A stretch of DNA of 64,000 nt from Pseudorasbora parva. Taxonomy: Eukaryota; Chordata; Actinopteri; Cypriniformes; Gobionidae. The DNA lies in contig NC_090177.1 in NCBI RefSeq assembly GCF_024679245.1, forward strand, positions 22,374,950-22,438,949, written 5' to 3'. The position numbers and the translations under genes are program-made. The notes beneath the pieces were generated by a model, which did no database searches, was not told the DNA's origin, and worked only from the letters and a program-made list of their open reading frames with translations. This document shows positions 49,092 through 62,152 of this stretch, piece after piece (positions within the stretch are counted from its first letter, which is position 1; each line of letters begins with the position of its first letter).

Positions 49092-50336
49092 GTAACTGCT
49101 GAGCTGAGACAAAAAGCTTCTTTCTTGTTTGACATATAATGACAAAAGTTTCATTTTTGGGTGCACTATTCCTCTAAAGGTGAGCGGTAACTGCTTTCTT
49201 TCGCCAGGAGAAAGGAAGGAACATTGTTAATGTCAGGTACAGAACTGCACTTTTTGCGAATAGCCGTAAAAATTCCCTGGCGATTGGTGCTTGGGCAAGG
49301 GCACCCGCTCTATTAGTCTGCTCCGTCTCCTCCTAGTTTTTATTTACTGCCCTCTCACTCCTTCCACAGCCTGATGATTTTTCTTCCGCTTCCAGCTCAG
49401 TGTCTTGCAGGTAACCTATATTCCCCAACTGTGGCTAGTAACATTTCAATCACCAGTAAAAAGTGCTTATTTGCTGCTGACTCGTTGGCTGTTCTTTCAT
49501 TTCCTTGCATATAAATATAAACGTATTGGTTCTCAGAGGGACAAATATCAAATACTCCATTACGACGGCACGCTTCCCAGTGGCTGCTCATCAAGGTCAC
49601 CCGCCACTCAAACGCAAGGGGAAAAAATCAGAATAATAAACAATGTCCGTCATATCTCTATCAGACTGCACCTGAACTATAAAGATAAGGGCATTTATGA
49701 GTTTCTCCTCTATGCGGAGCGAAGAAAATTAAATGAAATTTGACTCGTGTGGGTGCATTGCTACCGACAGCAACCCACATACAAGCTTTTACGAACAAAT
49801 ACACACAAACACAGCTGGGGTCTTACTGAGGCAGAGGCTGTGGTCTGAATGGGCCCGGATAATTAACGGTTATAATAATAGAATTCACTTGTGGTGGAGA
49901 GCATGGCTGTGTACACAGAACTAAATGAACAACGCTTCCTTCCATATGGTTAGCTGTTTGCAGACGCTCTTTATTGCCCCTTACCATTGACACCTGCTCC
50001 AGTGAGGGGCAGAACCCATCAACACTGCTGTGATGTAACAGTAATGGCTGGATTTAAAAAGAATACAATGATTTTTTCCAGCTGGAAAACATGGTCAAAC
50101 TTGTTAAAGGTGTTAAAGCTTGTTTATGGAATACCACAGCTGCTTCTAGATGGTCAAAAATGGTCTAAAATGCTAAATCGTTTGACCAAAATGATTTAGG
50201 CAGGTCTAAACCAATTTCGCCATTTTGTGGTTCAGCTGATCAAAAATCTATACCAGCTAATAAAACCAACCACCAATATTTTTGATTAAGAAAATAAAAA
50301 AATAAGATAAAAATTATATATAGATATAGACAAATT

Positions 50337-50337
<1 letters not shown>

Positions 50338-50404
<67 letters not shown>
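50338..50404. repeat. (TA)n array
   Basis: About 67 bp of TA repeats. Confidence 0.95.
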
Positions 50405-50410
<6 letters not shown>

Positions 50411-50445
50411 TATACACACATTAGAAATGTCTATACTGTGACTTG

Positions 50446-51006
50446 ATAATAATAATAATAATAATTTGTTACATTTATATAGCTCTTTTCTAGGCACTCA
50501 AAGCGCTTTACACAGAAGGGGGAATCTCCTCAACCGCCACCAGTGTGCAGCATCCACCTGGATGATGCGACGGCAGCCATATTGCGCCAGAACGCCCACC
50601 ACACACCAGCTGATTGGTGGAGAGGAGACCGAGTGATGAAGCCAATCAGGAGAAGGGGACGATTAGGAGGCCATGATGGACAGAGCCCAATGGGCAAATT
50701 TGGCCAGGATGCCGGGGTTACACCAGGATGTTGGGATTTTTAACGACCACAGATAGTCAGGACCTCAGTTTAACGTCTCATCAGAAAGACGGTGCTCTTT
50801 GACAGTATAGTGTTCCCATCACTATACTGGGGTGTTAGGACCCACACAGACCACAGGGTGAGCGCCCCCTGCGGGCATCACTAACACCTCTACCAGCAGC
50901 TACCTGGTTTTCCCAGTTGGTCTCCCATCCAGGTACTGACCAGGCTCAGCCCCGCTTAGCTTCAGTGGGAAACCAGTCTTCGGCTACAGGGTGATATGGC
51001 TGCTGG
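50446..51006 (-). mobile_element. 5S rRNA-derived SINE (SINE3-like), copy 2
   Basis: On the minus strand the start shows 5S-type blocks: GAAGCTAAGCGGGGCTGAGC, CTGGTCAGTACCTGGATGGG and GAGACC, the A-box and C-box parts of the 5S internal promoter. The LINE-like tail ends in TATATAAATGTAACAAATTA and (ATT)n. It is the same family as copy 1 and is more complete. Confidence 0.88.
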
Positions 51007-51102
51007 TCAATTAAATGCATCCTTGCTAAATATATGTATTCATTAAATTAAATTATTACTGAGCCAAAACATTTAAATGCTAGTATAATATTACAAAAGC
51101 TT

Positions 51103-51483
51103 AAAGGGTTAGTTCACCCAAAAATGAAATTGATGTCATTAATGACTCCCCCTAATGTCGTTCCACACCAGTAAGACCTCCGTTCATCATCAGAACACAG
51201 TTTAAGATATTTTATATTTTAGTCCCAGAGCATATTGAGTCTATACACACTATACTGTCCATGTCCAGAAAGCTAATAAAAATATCATCAAAGTAGTCCA
51301 TATGTGACATCAGGTGGTTGATTAGAATCTCTTGAGCATCGAAAATACACTTTGGTCCAAAAATAACAAAAACTACTTCTTTATTCAGCATTGTCTTCTC
51401 TTCCGCGTTTGTTTTCAAACCTCAAATAAATGATTCATAACCGTTTGAATCTTTATTTCAGGTTTGAAAACAAACAGGGAACA
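51103..51483 (+). mobile_element. TTAA-type MITE, partial
   Basis: It starts TTAAAGGGTTAGTTCACCCA and shares over 200 bp with the copies at 3195 (inverted) and 55982. The right side passes into GATTCATAACCGTTTGAATC, a motif of the 48399 copy, then stops without a matching terminus. Confidence 0.75.
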
Positions 51484-52515
51484 AACTACTTTGATCTGAA
51501 AATGTTTATAATTTTTTAAAAGAAATTCTCATGCCTTTTTAAAGCATATTAAAATAATGCATTTTTGCTGATCTCAAAATCATAAAATTACCTTTTATTT
51601 TCAGGTTTTCCATGATTGTTGGAAACGTATTATTATCTTCTACGAGGACACAGCACATCAGGCTTGTGGTCCTAACAAATCCATCAAGCTCAAGCATTTG
51701 TAAAATGCTCTTTTTCAAGTGCTGAATCATCAATTTTAAGATTTCTTCTTGAAAACAGAAATGCTTGGCCCCACCCAAACCTGTTTCTGTGGGTTAAATC
51801 TCTGTGGGTAGTTAAGCTGATGTTCCAGAAGCCTGTGAGGAGAGAGATATCACTCTCATATGTCATTTACTATCTGGCAACCTATAGAGCATGATGGGCG
51901 GCTCTGCAATGAAGAGCAACCGTGGCCTGTAGCGATCTCTTCTGAGATGAATCCTACTGCTGCCAAATGACTCCCGGCCTCCACTTCAAACTCATCACTG
52001 GAGGCACCGCTAATACACATGTATAAACCGCAAACGCACGACACTTCTTTTAAATGTTGACACAATGGCTCCACCTCATTCTCTCTGAACTTAAGCCGAC
52101 GGTGAAAAAGACAGGCTTTACAAATGGTTGTAAAAGTTTAGCAGAAAAAGTCCACTTAATATTCCCCTCCCAAGCGAACGCACAAAGACAGCCATCGAAA
52201 ATGATTTACAAGCCTTTTGTGAAGAACACACACAAACATGCGTTTGCTTGGAGGGCGAGTAGGCCTCTGCAGACTTATCTGGAGCGTGCTTACAAAAGCC
52301 AGACAAAAAACCCATGACTCATGCAAACAATTACTGTGAAGGATGCTGCCCTCTTTAATTCTAACTTAAGTGCATCGTTTCAAAAAAAAAAAGGTTGCGG
52401 AGGAGGAAAATTACAGTCCTCTCTTGAAATATCAGTGGAGTGCTTAAGTGCAGGGGATGGACGAGGATGAAAGGCATTGAAGGAGTGAGTGGCATCAATG
52501 TGTGTGTGGACTCAC

Positions 52516-52737
52516 CACATGGTCCTTTGTGCTGCATCTGTATCTGTTTCTGAAGGGCGCATCCCATGGCCTTCATTTGACATGAGTTGCTGTAAGTGTG
52601 CCCATCGCTGCCGCAAACAGGGTCTTGGTCCTGCGAACACGCATCTGAGCATTCGCACACGGGCTCGTTGTTCTTCACCACGCACACGGCTCCAAACTCA
52701 CAGGTCTTCTTCAGGCAGGGGCTCTCCAGGTTAAGAT
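52516..52737 (-). CDS. agrn: agrin exon: follistatin-like module FS5
   Basis: A 222-bp phase 1-1 exon that encodes one complete follistatin-like module. Ten cysteines are visible: SPC, TCEFGAVC, VCEC, AC, then the Kazal part VCGSDGHTYSNSC, GC and GPC. The acceptor is TTGGGGCAG before ATCTTAACC, and the donor is CCATGTG|GTGAGT. It matches the fifth module because of the TCEFGAVCVVKNN and VCEC spacing and because three more modules follow before the laminin-EGF pair. Kazal-like modules in agrin are structural and protease-inhibitor-like; I see nothing that indicates a specific target. This is the most 5' exon I can find. No FS4 exon is recognisable between here and the right edge. Confidence 0.95.
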
Positions 52738-53484
52738 CTGCCCCAAAAAGAAGAGAAACGTGTTATCATTCAACATAGAGGAAGAAGGGAAAGACAAGGA
52801 AGAGGGGGAAAGAGTAAAAGCAGCTAACTCCACTTGTCGGTGCTTAATCTGGATTCTGCGCACACTCCGTTTGACTATTTAGGGTGACAACCGGATCCTA
52901 CAGTTAAACTGTCAGCATCCAGTTTTTCATTTATACCCATGAGACACCAAATGTTGCTATGATTATATATCAAACGTATTTGTACATTTAACATTATAGA
53001 ATGTGGAGTGACTCTGATTTTCAATTCACACACAATACAATAACTTAATGGATTCACTTCTACATTTCAATTAGGTTTTTTTACACCCATAACCACCGCA
53101 GTGTGCATGCGACATGATTCCTCGATTACACCTAAAGGGCCAATTCCCACCGCACACACAGTGAGTTTGTTTCCACCCGACTGAACATGTTCAATCTGGG
53201 TTTGTTGGGTCATGGAATGTCTGAGCAGTGTGGTATGGTTTGACAACAAACTCTGATGTAATCTGACCGGGACACAAACCGTTGCCATGACGATGAGGCA
53301 AGTCTCTTGTCAAAATTAATGGAGAATATCTTGTGTCTTTCTGTAGGGGCTCGAGTTTGTCTGTTTCTGTTGGGGTATAGTGAGTTATTTTTCATACAAT
53401 TCTAAATTCAACGGCCAACTTGTTTGTTGGTGTTTCTCTTTTAGTTTTAGTTAGTGTTTGTCTGTGCAGTGTGAATTGGCCTTA

Positions 53485-53830
53485 AAGGAATAATTCACAA
53501 AAATTAAAAATCCTGTCATTAATTAAATAATACATTTGTGTGTGTGTGTGTGTGTGGGGGGGGGGGGGGGTCGCTTCATAACATTAAGGTTGAAACACTG
53601 CGGTCACATGGACTATTTTCATGATGTCTTACCTACCTCTCTGGTGGTAATTGTGGTAAAAGTGGTAATTAAACAGTGTTCTATGGAGCGGTCAGAGAGC
53701 TCTCGGATTTCATCAAAAATATCTTCATTTGTGTTCTGAAGATGAACAAAGGTCTTATGGGTTTTTTAACGGCATGAGGGTGAGTAATTAATGACAGAAT
53801 TTTTTATTTGGGGTGAACTAACACTTTAAG
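53485..53830. mobile_element. TTAA-type MITE with internal (GT)n-(G)n
   Basis: The ends CTTAAAGGAATAATTCACAA and GGGGTGAACTAACACTTTAA are diverged versions of the family terminus. A GT microsatellite and a G run of about 18 lie inside near 53535-53570. Confidence 0.75.
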
Positions 53831-55981
53831 AGACACCAAAATATTGCCACGATTATATCTATATCAAATGTTGCAGGATCCCGTGTGACTCGAGTATACC
53901 GTTCACACGGTCTTAATTGATTCGCTCCTGAATTTAAATCCTGTTTCATTGCCTGACGGTGAAAGAAAATGTTCTACGAACCACTTGCTAAACAGATACA
54001 CATTCTACATGGTGCAGCTGTAAACATGAAACCTATTAGAGCTTCCAATCAGAAAACTAACTACTCGCATTTCATTTCATGCATCACTGACCAAGCCTCT
54101 CTCTTAACAATGGACAGATTTTTTTATTTTTTTTAAATAGACAGACAAGTAAAACACAAAGCATCATCCTAGAAAAGGGAGCGCTCTAGTAAATAATTCA
54201 GTGCGCTGGGCTACAGCACAGATATGAAATATGAACATGAAAGAGAGTAGCTGGGACTCTCAGCGGTGCCACAGTAGTTCCACAGTAAGTTCATTAACTG
54301 CTGCAGTTAGCAGACAGAGGGCCAAGGGACAGTGGGACTGAGCACAAGCCCTGCTTCTGATGGGAAAGAGAACTAGGAGAATGAGAAAGAAGAAGTGGGT
54401 CAGCAGTGAACCAGCACAGCTCACCATCCTCAAGAGGAGAACCCTTCGTCACCAAATAAGGCCTCATTTCGCCCAATAGGGAGGAAGTTTTTATAAAAAC
54501 AGGTACAAAAAAATTATGTTCATAGAGGATGGAGGAGGTTTCTGGGGGCGCTTCTGTAAAAAGGAAATACCCTCATTTCATTCCAAATGTGTGATAAAAG
54601 AAGAAAATGAAGCAGAAAATAAAAGGAGATGTTTAGAAGAATGTTCGCACTGCTCTTTTCCACAAAATGGAGTTTGACCGCTTATAAGAGCAAGGTGAAG
54701 ATCCTGCCTAAAATCTTTGTGTGTGTGTGTGTGTGGGGGGGGGGTGTTCTACATGAAGCCATACAGATTTGACATGACACGAGGTTGAGTAAATGTTGCA
54801 CAAGTAATTACTGTTCATTGTACTGTATTATAAACAAACAATGTGTTGCACATTTGTATGCTTGAGCTTCATTGTGGAGAGTTGAGAAAGGCTAGAGTAA
54901 ACGTGATGTGTTTGCACTTTCACACTAAGATTAAAGACATGTCAAAATAAAGGGCAGCCCTTCAGGCTCGCTCAGTATTTCGTGAGTGGTAAAATGACAG
55001 GGTGACGGCAAATGTTTGCAGGTGCATTCTGGTCGGTGAATGTGAGTGTGTGTAGAAGATTACATGTTTTTGTCTGTTTGTTTGCGAGTATGTCTCTGGA
55101 CGTGTGTACGTATAAATGAGAAAACCCTTCATCTTCAGTGTTTGTTTTAGGAACGTGTGTGTATGCGGCCCCTACCTGCGGTTGCTGCATACGGTGCTTT
55201 CACTGCAGTAATTTATTCCTAGATTAGATGCTATCGTTCTTAAATAATATTACAAACACTCAGATACATTTAATATCGCACACCAACAGCTATCATAACG
55301 CCTTCAGATAAATCAGATATGTCCCTCTCCATAAAAACTAATATTTTCCAATATGACACGAACAAAATATGGACAAAATTAACATAATTTTGAGCATCTA
55401 CAAGGCAGAAGAGATATGCTCTGTTCAACAGTGAGTTGCTTACAGAGGCAGCATTTTCAAGCATGCTAGTTAAGCCGTTAGTTTGTTAGGTTTATTTTTG
55501 GGGGGGTGTGGGGTTGGATTGTACAGGATTTAGATTTGTTTAAAGCTCCAGGTTTTGTAGTGCTGCACACAAAATTTTACGACAATTATAATAAAATCAC
55601 TAATTATATAACGATGATTAATAATAATTATATTATTTTTATTACTGAATACAAATATTAAAACAAAAGAATAATTACTATAGTAAAATGACAAATCGAG
55701 TATTTTATATTTTATTTTATTTTTTACGTTAAACCCTTTTTAAAAAAAAATGAAAATAGCTGTTTTATAAGCACTTCTCATAATTCCGGCTTTCAGTTGT
55801 TCCAAAAGTTGCTCCTTGACTGTGCAACCTGGTAAGAACACCTAGATTCAGACAAATTCAAAAGAAGTCAATCCTTGCAATGAGCTCAGTAAAAACTAAA
55901 TTCAAGATTGTGTTTCATCCGGTAGTAATTTTGATAAACTTACATTACACTCAATACTCAAAAATATAAATAAAAAGACTT

Positions 55982-56527
55982 AAAGGGTTAGTTCACCCAA
56001 AAATGTTCACCCTTAATGACTCACCCTAATGTCGTTTCACACCCGTAAGACCTCTTTTCATCTTAGGAACACAGTTTAAGATATTTTATATTTAGTCCGA
56101 AAGCTTTCTGCGTTTGTGACTGTGCAGTTTCCCTCAGACTATAAGCGAAGCTTGCGCACACCAGATAACACGTCAGCAGCATCGTTCCACTATGCAGTTG
56201 CGAACACGGATTGAAAACAAACACGTAGTAAAATAAAGTCGTAGTTTTTGTTATTTTGAGACCAAAATGTGTTTTCGACGCTTCAAGAGATTCTAACTAA
56301 CCCACAGATGTCACATAAGGACTACTTTGAGGATGTTTTTATTCACTTTCTGGTCCTTCTGGAAAGGGACAGTATACCGTACATACGTTTTCAATGGAGG
56401 GACAGAAAGCATTTGGACTAAATATAAAATATCTTAAACTGTGTTCCGAAGATGAACGGTCTTATGGGTGAGGAATGACATTAGGGTGAGTCATTAATGA
56501 CATCATTTTCATTTTTGGGTGAACTAA
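55982..56527. mobile_element. palindromic TTAA-type MITE
   Basis: It starts TTAAAGGGTTAGTTCACCCA and ends TTTTTGGGTGAACTAAATTT. Both arms carry ACAGTTTAAGATATTTTATA or its inverse and the CGTAAGACCTC block. It is close to the arm that adjoins the exon at 3403. Confidence 0.85.
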
Positions 56528-57496
56528 ATTTAAATCTTTAACTTTAAATCTATTTTGCTCAATATTTATTAGTTCTAAACAGTTTTGCGCTTAGAGTATT
56601 AGTGTTAACTTAGCAGCATGCTAAAATTAAACCCTACTGAAATTGCACACACCACAGAGTGCTCTAAACCGGTTACTAACGAGATTCCATGGTGGTTAAG
56701 ATGCTGCCTCAGCAGGCAGCTGACCAGACAGAAGGCAGCTCACTAGGTTTAGCATTAGCAAACTAAATAGAAGGAGTGAGACAGCCTCAAGGCTTTAGTA
56801 AACTGCAAGAGCCTGGGGTGGGGGGGTTTAGTGTACCCCTTCTCTAACCTCTTCCTGGCGCCCACCTATAATCCCACCCCATATCTGAAGCAGGTAGAAA
56901 CACATATCAAACACACATGAAGCACAGAGCGCAAAAAAAAAACATGATTAGTACTCTAAAAAAGCACGTTTTTCTTGGCAGAAATCAAGCAGTGCCGCAC
57001 ACACACCTCTTTTAAACCCACACATGTGCGCACTGTAACTGCTCGGTCGAGCCAATGAAAATAAAAACAGAAGTGGGAAGTGAGCAGGTTACGTTCCTGA
57101 CCACTGTGTTCACGTGCCAATCTAAAAGTGTCCTCTCCTCTAAGAGAACGTTTCCGGCTATTGATTTCTCTGCTGAGAACGAGAGCTTAAAATACGGCTT
57201 GAACTGGCACGTAACTGTGTAAACAGTGGATCGGTGCCTAATTTCGCAGGCCTTGAAAGCGGGCTTTTCCTCCAGATTTCTTCTCTCAGCACCTCTCCAT
57301 CTGTGCCTTCTAAGCGCCCGGCTGGAGGACGACGAGATCAGGCCTATCAGCAAAGCCCCCATGGCCTTCAAAATGCTTCAATGACCCGTTTCCCAAGGCA
57401 CGGATCCTAAAACCCGAACCGCAGACTTCGATAATGCTTTGTCCCAAGCCACCCTTTGTTTCCTTACAAAGATGAAAAGAATCGCTCTCCCTAAAA

Positions 57497-57513
57497 AAAA
57501 AAAAAAAAAAAAA
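57497..57513. repeat. poly-A run
   Basis: An A tract in the middle of unremarkable sequence; no retroposed gene is visible next to it. Confidence 0.7.
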
Positions 57514-59257
57514 GAATACGAAAGGGATGGTATGAAAAGGAAAGTTCGCTCGTTCAGCTTCTCATTTTCAGTTTTTCGTCTCTAGGGGATGGGGAAAAAT
57601 TCTTGCAGATTTAATAAGTCAAGGAAGAGAAAGTTCTCCGAGAAATAATAGTACATGCAGCCACGATTACATACTTGGTATAAAAAAATAAAATTAAAAA
57701 AACCTTGGCTTTGGTTATTGAGATGGCTTGCATATTCTCTCAGTAAAAAATGAGCCCTCTTTGAAATAGTGGGCTGCCATCCCCGAGGCCTGTGCTGCAG
57801 TGCCAGTCTTCAAGGACTCCAGCTGTAAGCTGGATGACAGCCATATGCTTCGACGGGACTGCCACGGGACGCGTTGCAAGTAGAAACGGGTGCATTTGAA
57901 AATTTTTTTCAGAGGTTAACGCATGTAAAAGAAAGGAAAGCTGCGTAAGTGAAAGGAAAGCGACGCTGAAAAGTGGTACGTTAATTAGGAGCCTGCGCCA
58001 GAGTGAGTGTGTAAAAACGGGCCTAATAATGAGAAGGGGTGAAGAAATAGCGGAAGAGCTGAGTAATTGGTGCGATCAGGTCTGAGAATCTCCACACACC
58101 TCCGACCCTGGTGGATCTGTGAAGTGTTATATAATGTGTGAGACCCCGCCTCCTGCTCTACTGCCACACTGCAATTTTGCATTATATTATACGTTGGTCC
58201 TCGTAGCGTTTAATTACTATTGCCACTGAAACATGATGTTAAGAGCTATTAGCACAGGCAGAGTATGTGACAGCTTCCCTTCATGCTTTATCCTGACACG
58301 TCGCCCACCCAAAAGACACACCTACTCACAATCTCGCAATCCATTACATGCTATTTAAAGAGCAGGTCTCATGAGCCCTAAGTAGATTTCTTTAACTTGG
58401 TTTGCAGTGCTATCAGAGCACAGACAGTCAGCCAACACACACTTTAGGGGGGCCGGTAAGCTTAGTTAGTGAGTTTAGCACGGTGTGAAAGCAGAGAATT
58501 ATTCCTACGATCTGCTGTATGCATGCTCATGCATATGGAGATCTCCATCCCTCGTATTGGGATTACAGGGTGTGCGAGAATCGTGATACAAACGGTCGCT
58601 CGAGCTTCTCCTACATCTCTCCCCTCCCTCGCATCCTGCCAATATGAGAGGAGTTTGTGAGTTTCGGCAAGCTGTGCGCGTCTCACTTCTTGCGCGTCTG
58701 CATATCACAGCAATGACTTCCCCCGCCACTTCCCCCTCGGTTCAGTCTCTCTCTCTTTCGCGCCCTACCTTCCCTTTCAGCTTGAGGGGAAACATTTATA
58801 AGTGTGTAGGAGAAGGTGCAAGGAAAAAGGAGAGAAGAAAATATTAGCATGACACAAGCAGAAATCCCCCTAGAGGCGGTGTTTGGTTTCTGAAGGAGTA
58901 CTTATCACCAAACAATGGCTTCAAGGGCGTAGAAACTTTCTTTCTCTCTGCGCATTAAGAATTTAACCAAGGAACTAATTCTGTTGCCCTCCCCTCACCA
59001 CAAGGGAGGAAATGGATGAGGTGAGACACCGTGAAACTGGACAAGAAAGAAGAGCAGAAGAGAGAGAACAAGAAACAAGAGAAGAGAAGGGAGGGCAAAA
59101 TAAATAAACCACATAAACAATATAAGCTCGCCATCTCATATTGGGCATGTTGAAAACAGACAGGTATGGCCTAATTCAGACTTTATAAGATTGGTATAGT
59201 GTCAAAGTGATTTTGAATTGAAATTTGAATTGGAATGACAAGAAGTAAGATTTGCTT

Positions 59258-59788
59258 AAAGGGTTAGTTCTAACTAAAATGAAAATTCTCTCATTAATTA
59301 CTCACCCTAATGTCGTTGGACACTCGTAAGACCTCCGTTCATCTTCGGAACACAAATGAAGATATTTTTGTTGAAATCCGATGGCTCAGAAAGGCCTTCA
59401 TTGACACCAATGTCATTTTCTCTCTCAAGACCCATAAAAGGCACTAAAGACGTCGTTACAAAGCCCATCTCACTACAGTGATTCTACAATCATTTTATGA
59501 AGTGACGAGAATAGTTTTGTGTGCAAAAAAACCCTAAATAGTGACTTATAGTGATGGGCCGATTTCAAAACAAAGCTTCGAACCGTTATGAATCAGCGTA
59601 TCGATTCAGGATTGCCAAAAGATCGCCAAAAGTCACGTGATTTCAGCAGTGTGGCGGTTTGACACGCAATGTGAATCATGAATCAATAGGCTGATTCATA
59701 AAGGTTCGAAGCTTTGTTTTGAAATCGAATGACATGAGGGTGAGTAATTGATGACAGAATTTTCATTTTTGGGTGAACTAACCCTTTC
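59258..59788. mobile_element. palindromic TTAA-type MITE
   Basis: The ends are TTAAAGGGTTAGTTCTAACT and TTTTGGGTGAACTAACCCTT. The left arm shares CACTAAAGACGTCGTTACAA and CATCTCACTACAGTGATTCT with the 8818 and 48399 copies. The right arm is shorter than in those, from an internal deletion. Confidence 0.85.
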
Positions 59789-60454
59789 ATTGGAATTTCA
59801 AAGGAATTCAACAAACAAGTTATTATTCATTATATTCATTAAATTATCATTCTTATAAGTTACTAATTTCTGAACATATAACTAATTATATATAACTGCA
59901 TATAATTGATTAGATTATATTAAATAACATTTCTAAATATTGAAAACAAAATTTGGGGTAAATTAGGGAATTGTTGGAAATGAAATGTGCTCTTCCACCA
60001 TGGCCACCAGGGGTTTTCAAACTTTATGATGCCCAAATATGATTATCTTATATGGCCCTTCCTAAAATCCATCTATATATTTTTATGTATGAAAAAACAT
60101 TGAAACTGTTAGATAAATAGTAAGTATTACATTATAAATACAACGTATTGTTTCCAAACTTAAATTGGCTATACATAATGTTGGATGCATAAACCTGAAG
60201 AACATCTTCAATTAAAAATGATTTGAATAAGCCACTTTCACAATAAATGTATGTGAGCAGCTAACATACTGTGTTAAGAAGAACACTGCCACAACCCCAG
60301 AGAGCAAGATAAAAGGGAACAAGAGTGAGGGAACAAAAACTCACTAGAAAGATACAAAACATACATACAAATCTGGAAAGTATGTATGGCAAGACAGGAG
60401 AGAAACATTTAAAAATGAAACATTTAGAATGTTCGGTAGACATTTTTGCTTTAT

Positions 60455-60600
60455 AATATAATATAATATAATATAATATAATATAATATAATATAATATA
60501 ATATAATATAATATAATATAATATAATTAATATAATATAATATAATATAATATAATATAATATAATATAATATAACATAATATAATAAATATAATATAAT
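60455..60600. repeat. (AATAT)n pentanucleotide array
   Basis: About 145 bp of ATAAT/AATAT units with a few interruptions. It produces a long low-complexity Ile-Tyr/Leu-Tyr shadow frame on the minus strand. Confidence 0.95.
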
Positions 60601-61910
60601 AATACTTCATAAAAATGAAATAAAAATTCTATGCTACTTCTTTAAATTCAAACTGTGCACCCAGCTTGCTACCTCAATTCAAATTCAGGAATTGAACTGG
60701 AATTTTGAAGTCATTCATAATTCAGTTCTGAATGGTACATGAGGCTGAAAACTGAGCGCAGAGCAAGAGGTATCCATGGATCCCTTCAGCAGAAGGGCGT
60801 CACACAGGCAGCCGTTAAGAAAAGCACTGCACATAGCTCTCTGAACAGAGAAGAAAGAGGCGCAGAGGAGGATGAGGGAATGGGGAAAACGAGGGGGAAG
60901 GCAGACATGCATTACAGAAGCATGCTCTACAAAGAGCCTCCTAACAAACACACACATAACAGAAAGCGGCGAGGGCTTTCCGACTTACAACAGTGACCCA
61001 GATACAACCCTTCCTCACACAGCGAGGTGCAAAGGTTCATGCTAATTATAATCACACTACTCTAGCTCTTCAATCTACTCATCTAAATCGATTCATTACA
61101 CACATCTAACTAGGCCCTCCAAAGTTCAATGGGTGCTTAACTTGTTATTGTTTTTTCCCTCCGAAAATTAAAAACAAAAAAGTTTGTGCAGTTTACAGCA
61201 AGAGACGCTAATCAAATAAATATGCAAATGATAAATATTAATCAGAGTGCATTGTCACCTGGGGCGTCGATTCCCAGGCACCTCTTTTCACGGAGCTCTT
61301 GCTCGATGACATTGTCAGTAAGTCTGAGCCCATTGTTAGTCTTTATGAGTTACTGCCATGGGAACAGAGAGACAGTCAGGAGACGACAGAAAGCTGAGGG
61401 TCTGTTCACTTCACGCAAGCTATGAAACATCCGCCGGACTATAATGACAGCTGTGTATTTAGGTCAGCTTCATTTGCAGGATCCATCTTGCTCTGTCTAG
61501 AGAAACAGGCTGTTTCTTTCCTTATCATTAGGAGTCCATTACAGCCGCCACACCCACTGAGTTATGGAGTTCTGAAATTACACTGGATGGAGCTGAGCCA
61601 TGATAATGCACAAAGATCATCATTCAAGGTCTCATTGACTTCAGTTAGAGCAGACACTGTATTTAATTTGATGCAGATGAATATGAGGCTGTGAGGAACA
61701 GAAATAGCCTGGTGTATATACCGTGCTGCTATGTACCTGCATGGGTGGCGATCGAAACCTTACAAACCTATTCACAGGGAACAAACACTCCAGACACGTC
61801 TGGATCGCTATTTATGTGGTGACTCTCCATTGATGTAATGGTTTTTAAACTCTACAAACTGTATATTCTATCCCCTTACACTAACCATACAAAGCTGTCT
61901 GCATTTTTCC

Positions 61911-62010
61911 ATCCATCCATCCATCCATCCATCCATCCATCCATCCATCCATCCATCCATCCATCCATCCATCCATCCATCCATCCATCCATCCATCCAT
62001 CCATCCATCC
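61911..62010. repeat. (CCAT)n tetranucleotide array
   Basis: About 25 nearly perfect copies of CCAT. Confidence 0.96.
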
Positions 62011-62042
62011 AGTATAAGACTGGGCAATATAGGCAAATTAAT

Positions 62043-62152
62043 AAATATAATATAATATAATATAATATAATATAATATAATATAATATAATATAATATAA
62101 TATAATATAATATAATATATAATATAATATAATATAATATAATATAATATAT
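62043..62152. repeat. (TATAA)n pentanucleotide array
   Basis: About 110 bp of the same pentanucleotide motif as at 60455, only 30 bp after the CCAT array. Confidence 0.95.

Noticed and set aside
50900..51006. Functional 5S rRNA gene
   Set aside because: Only blocks of 5S are conserved and the sequence continues into a LINE-like tail; it is a SINE.
57012..57371. 119-residue minus-strand frame upstream of FS5
   Set aside because: It has no cysteine pattern of a follistatin or NtA module, no convincing splice sites and no recognisable domain.
61911..62010. CRISPR-like regular repeat
   Set aside because: It is a simple CCAT microsatellite with no spacers, in a eukaryotic genome.
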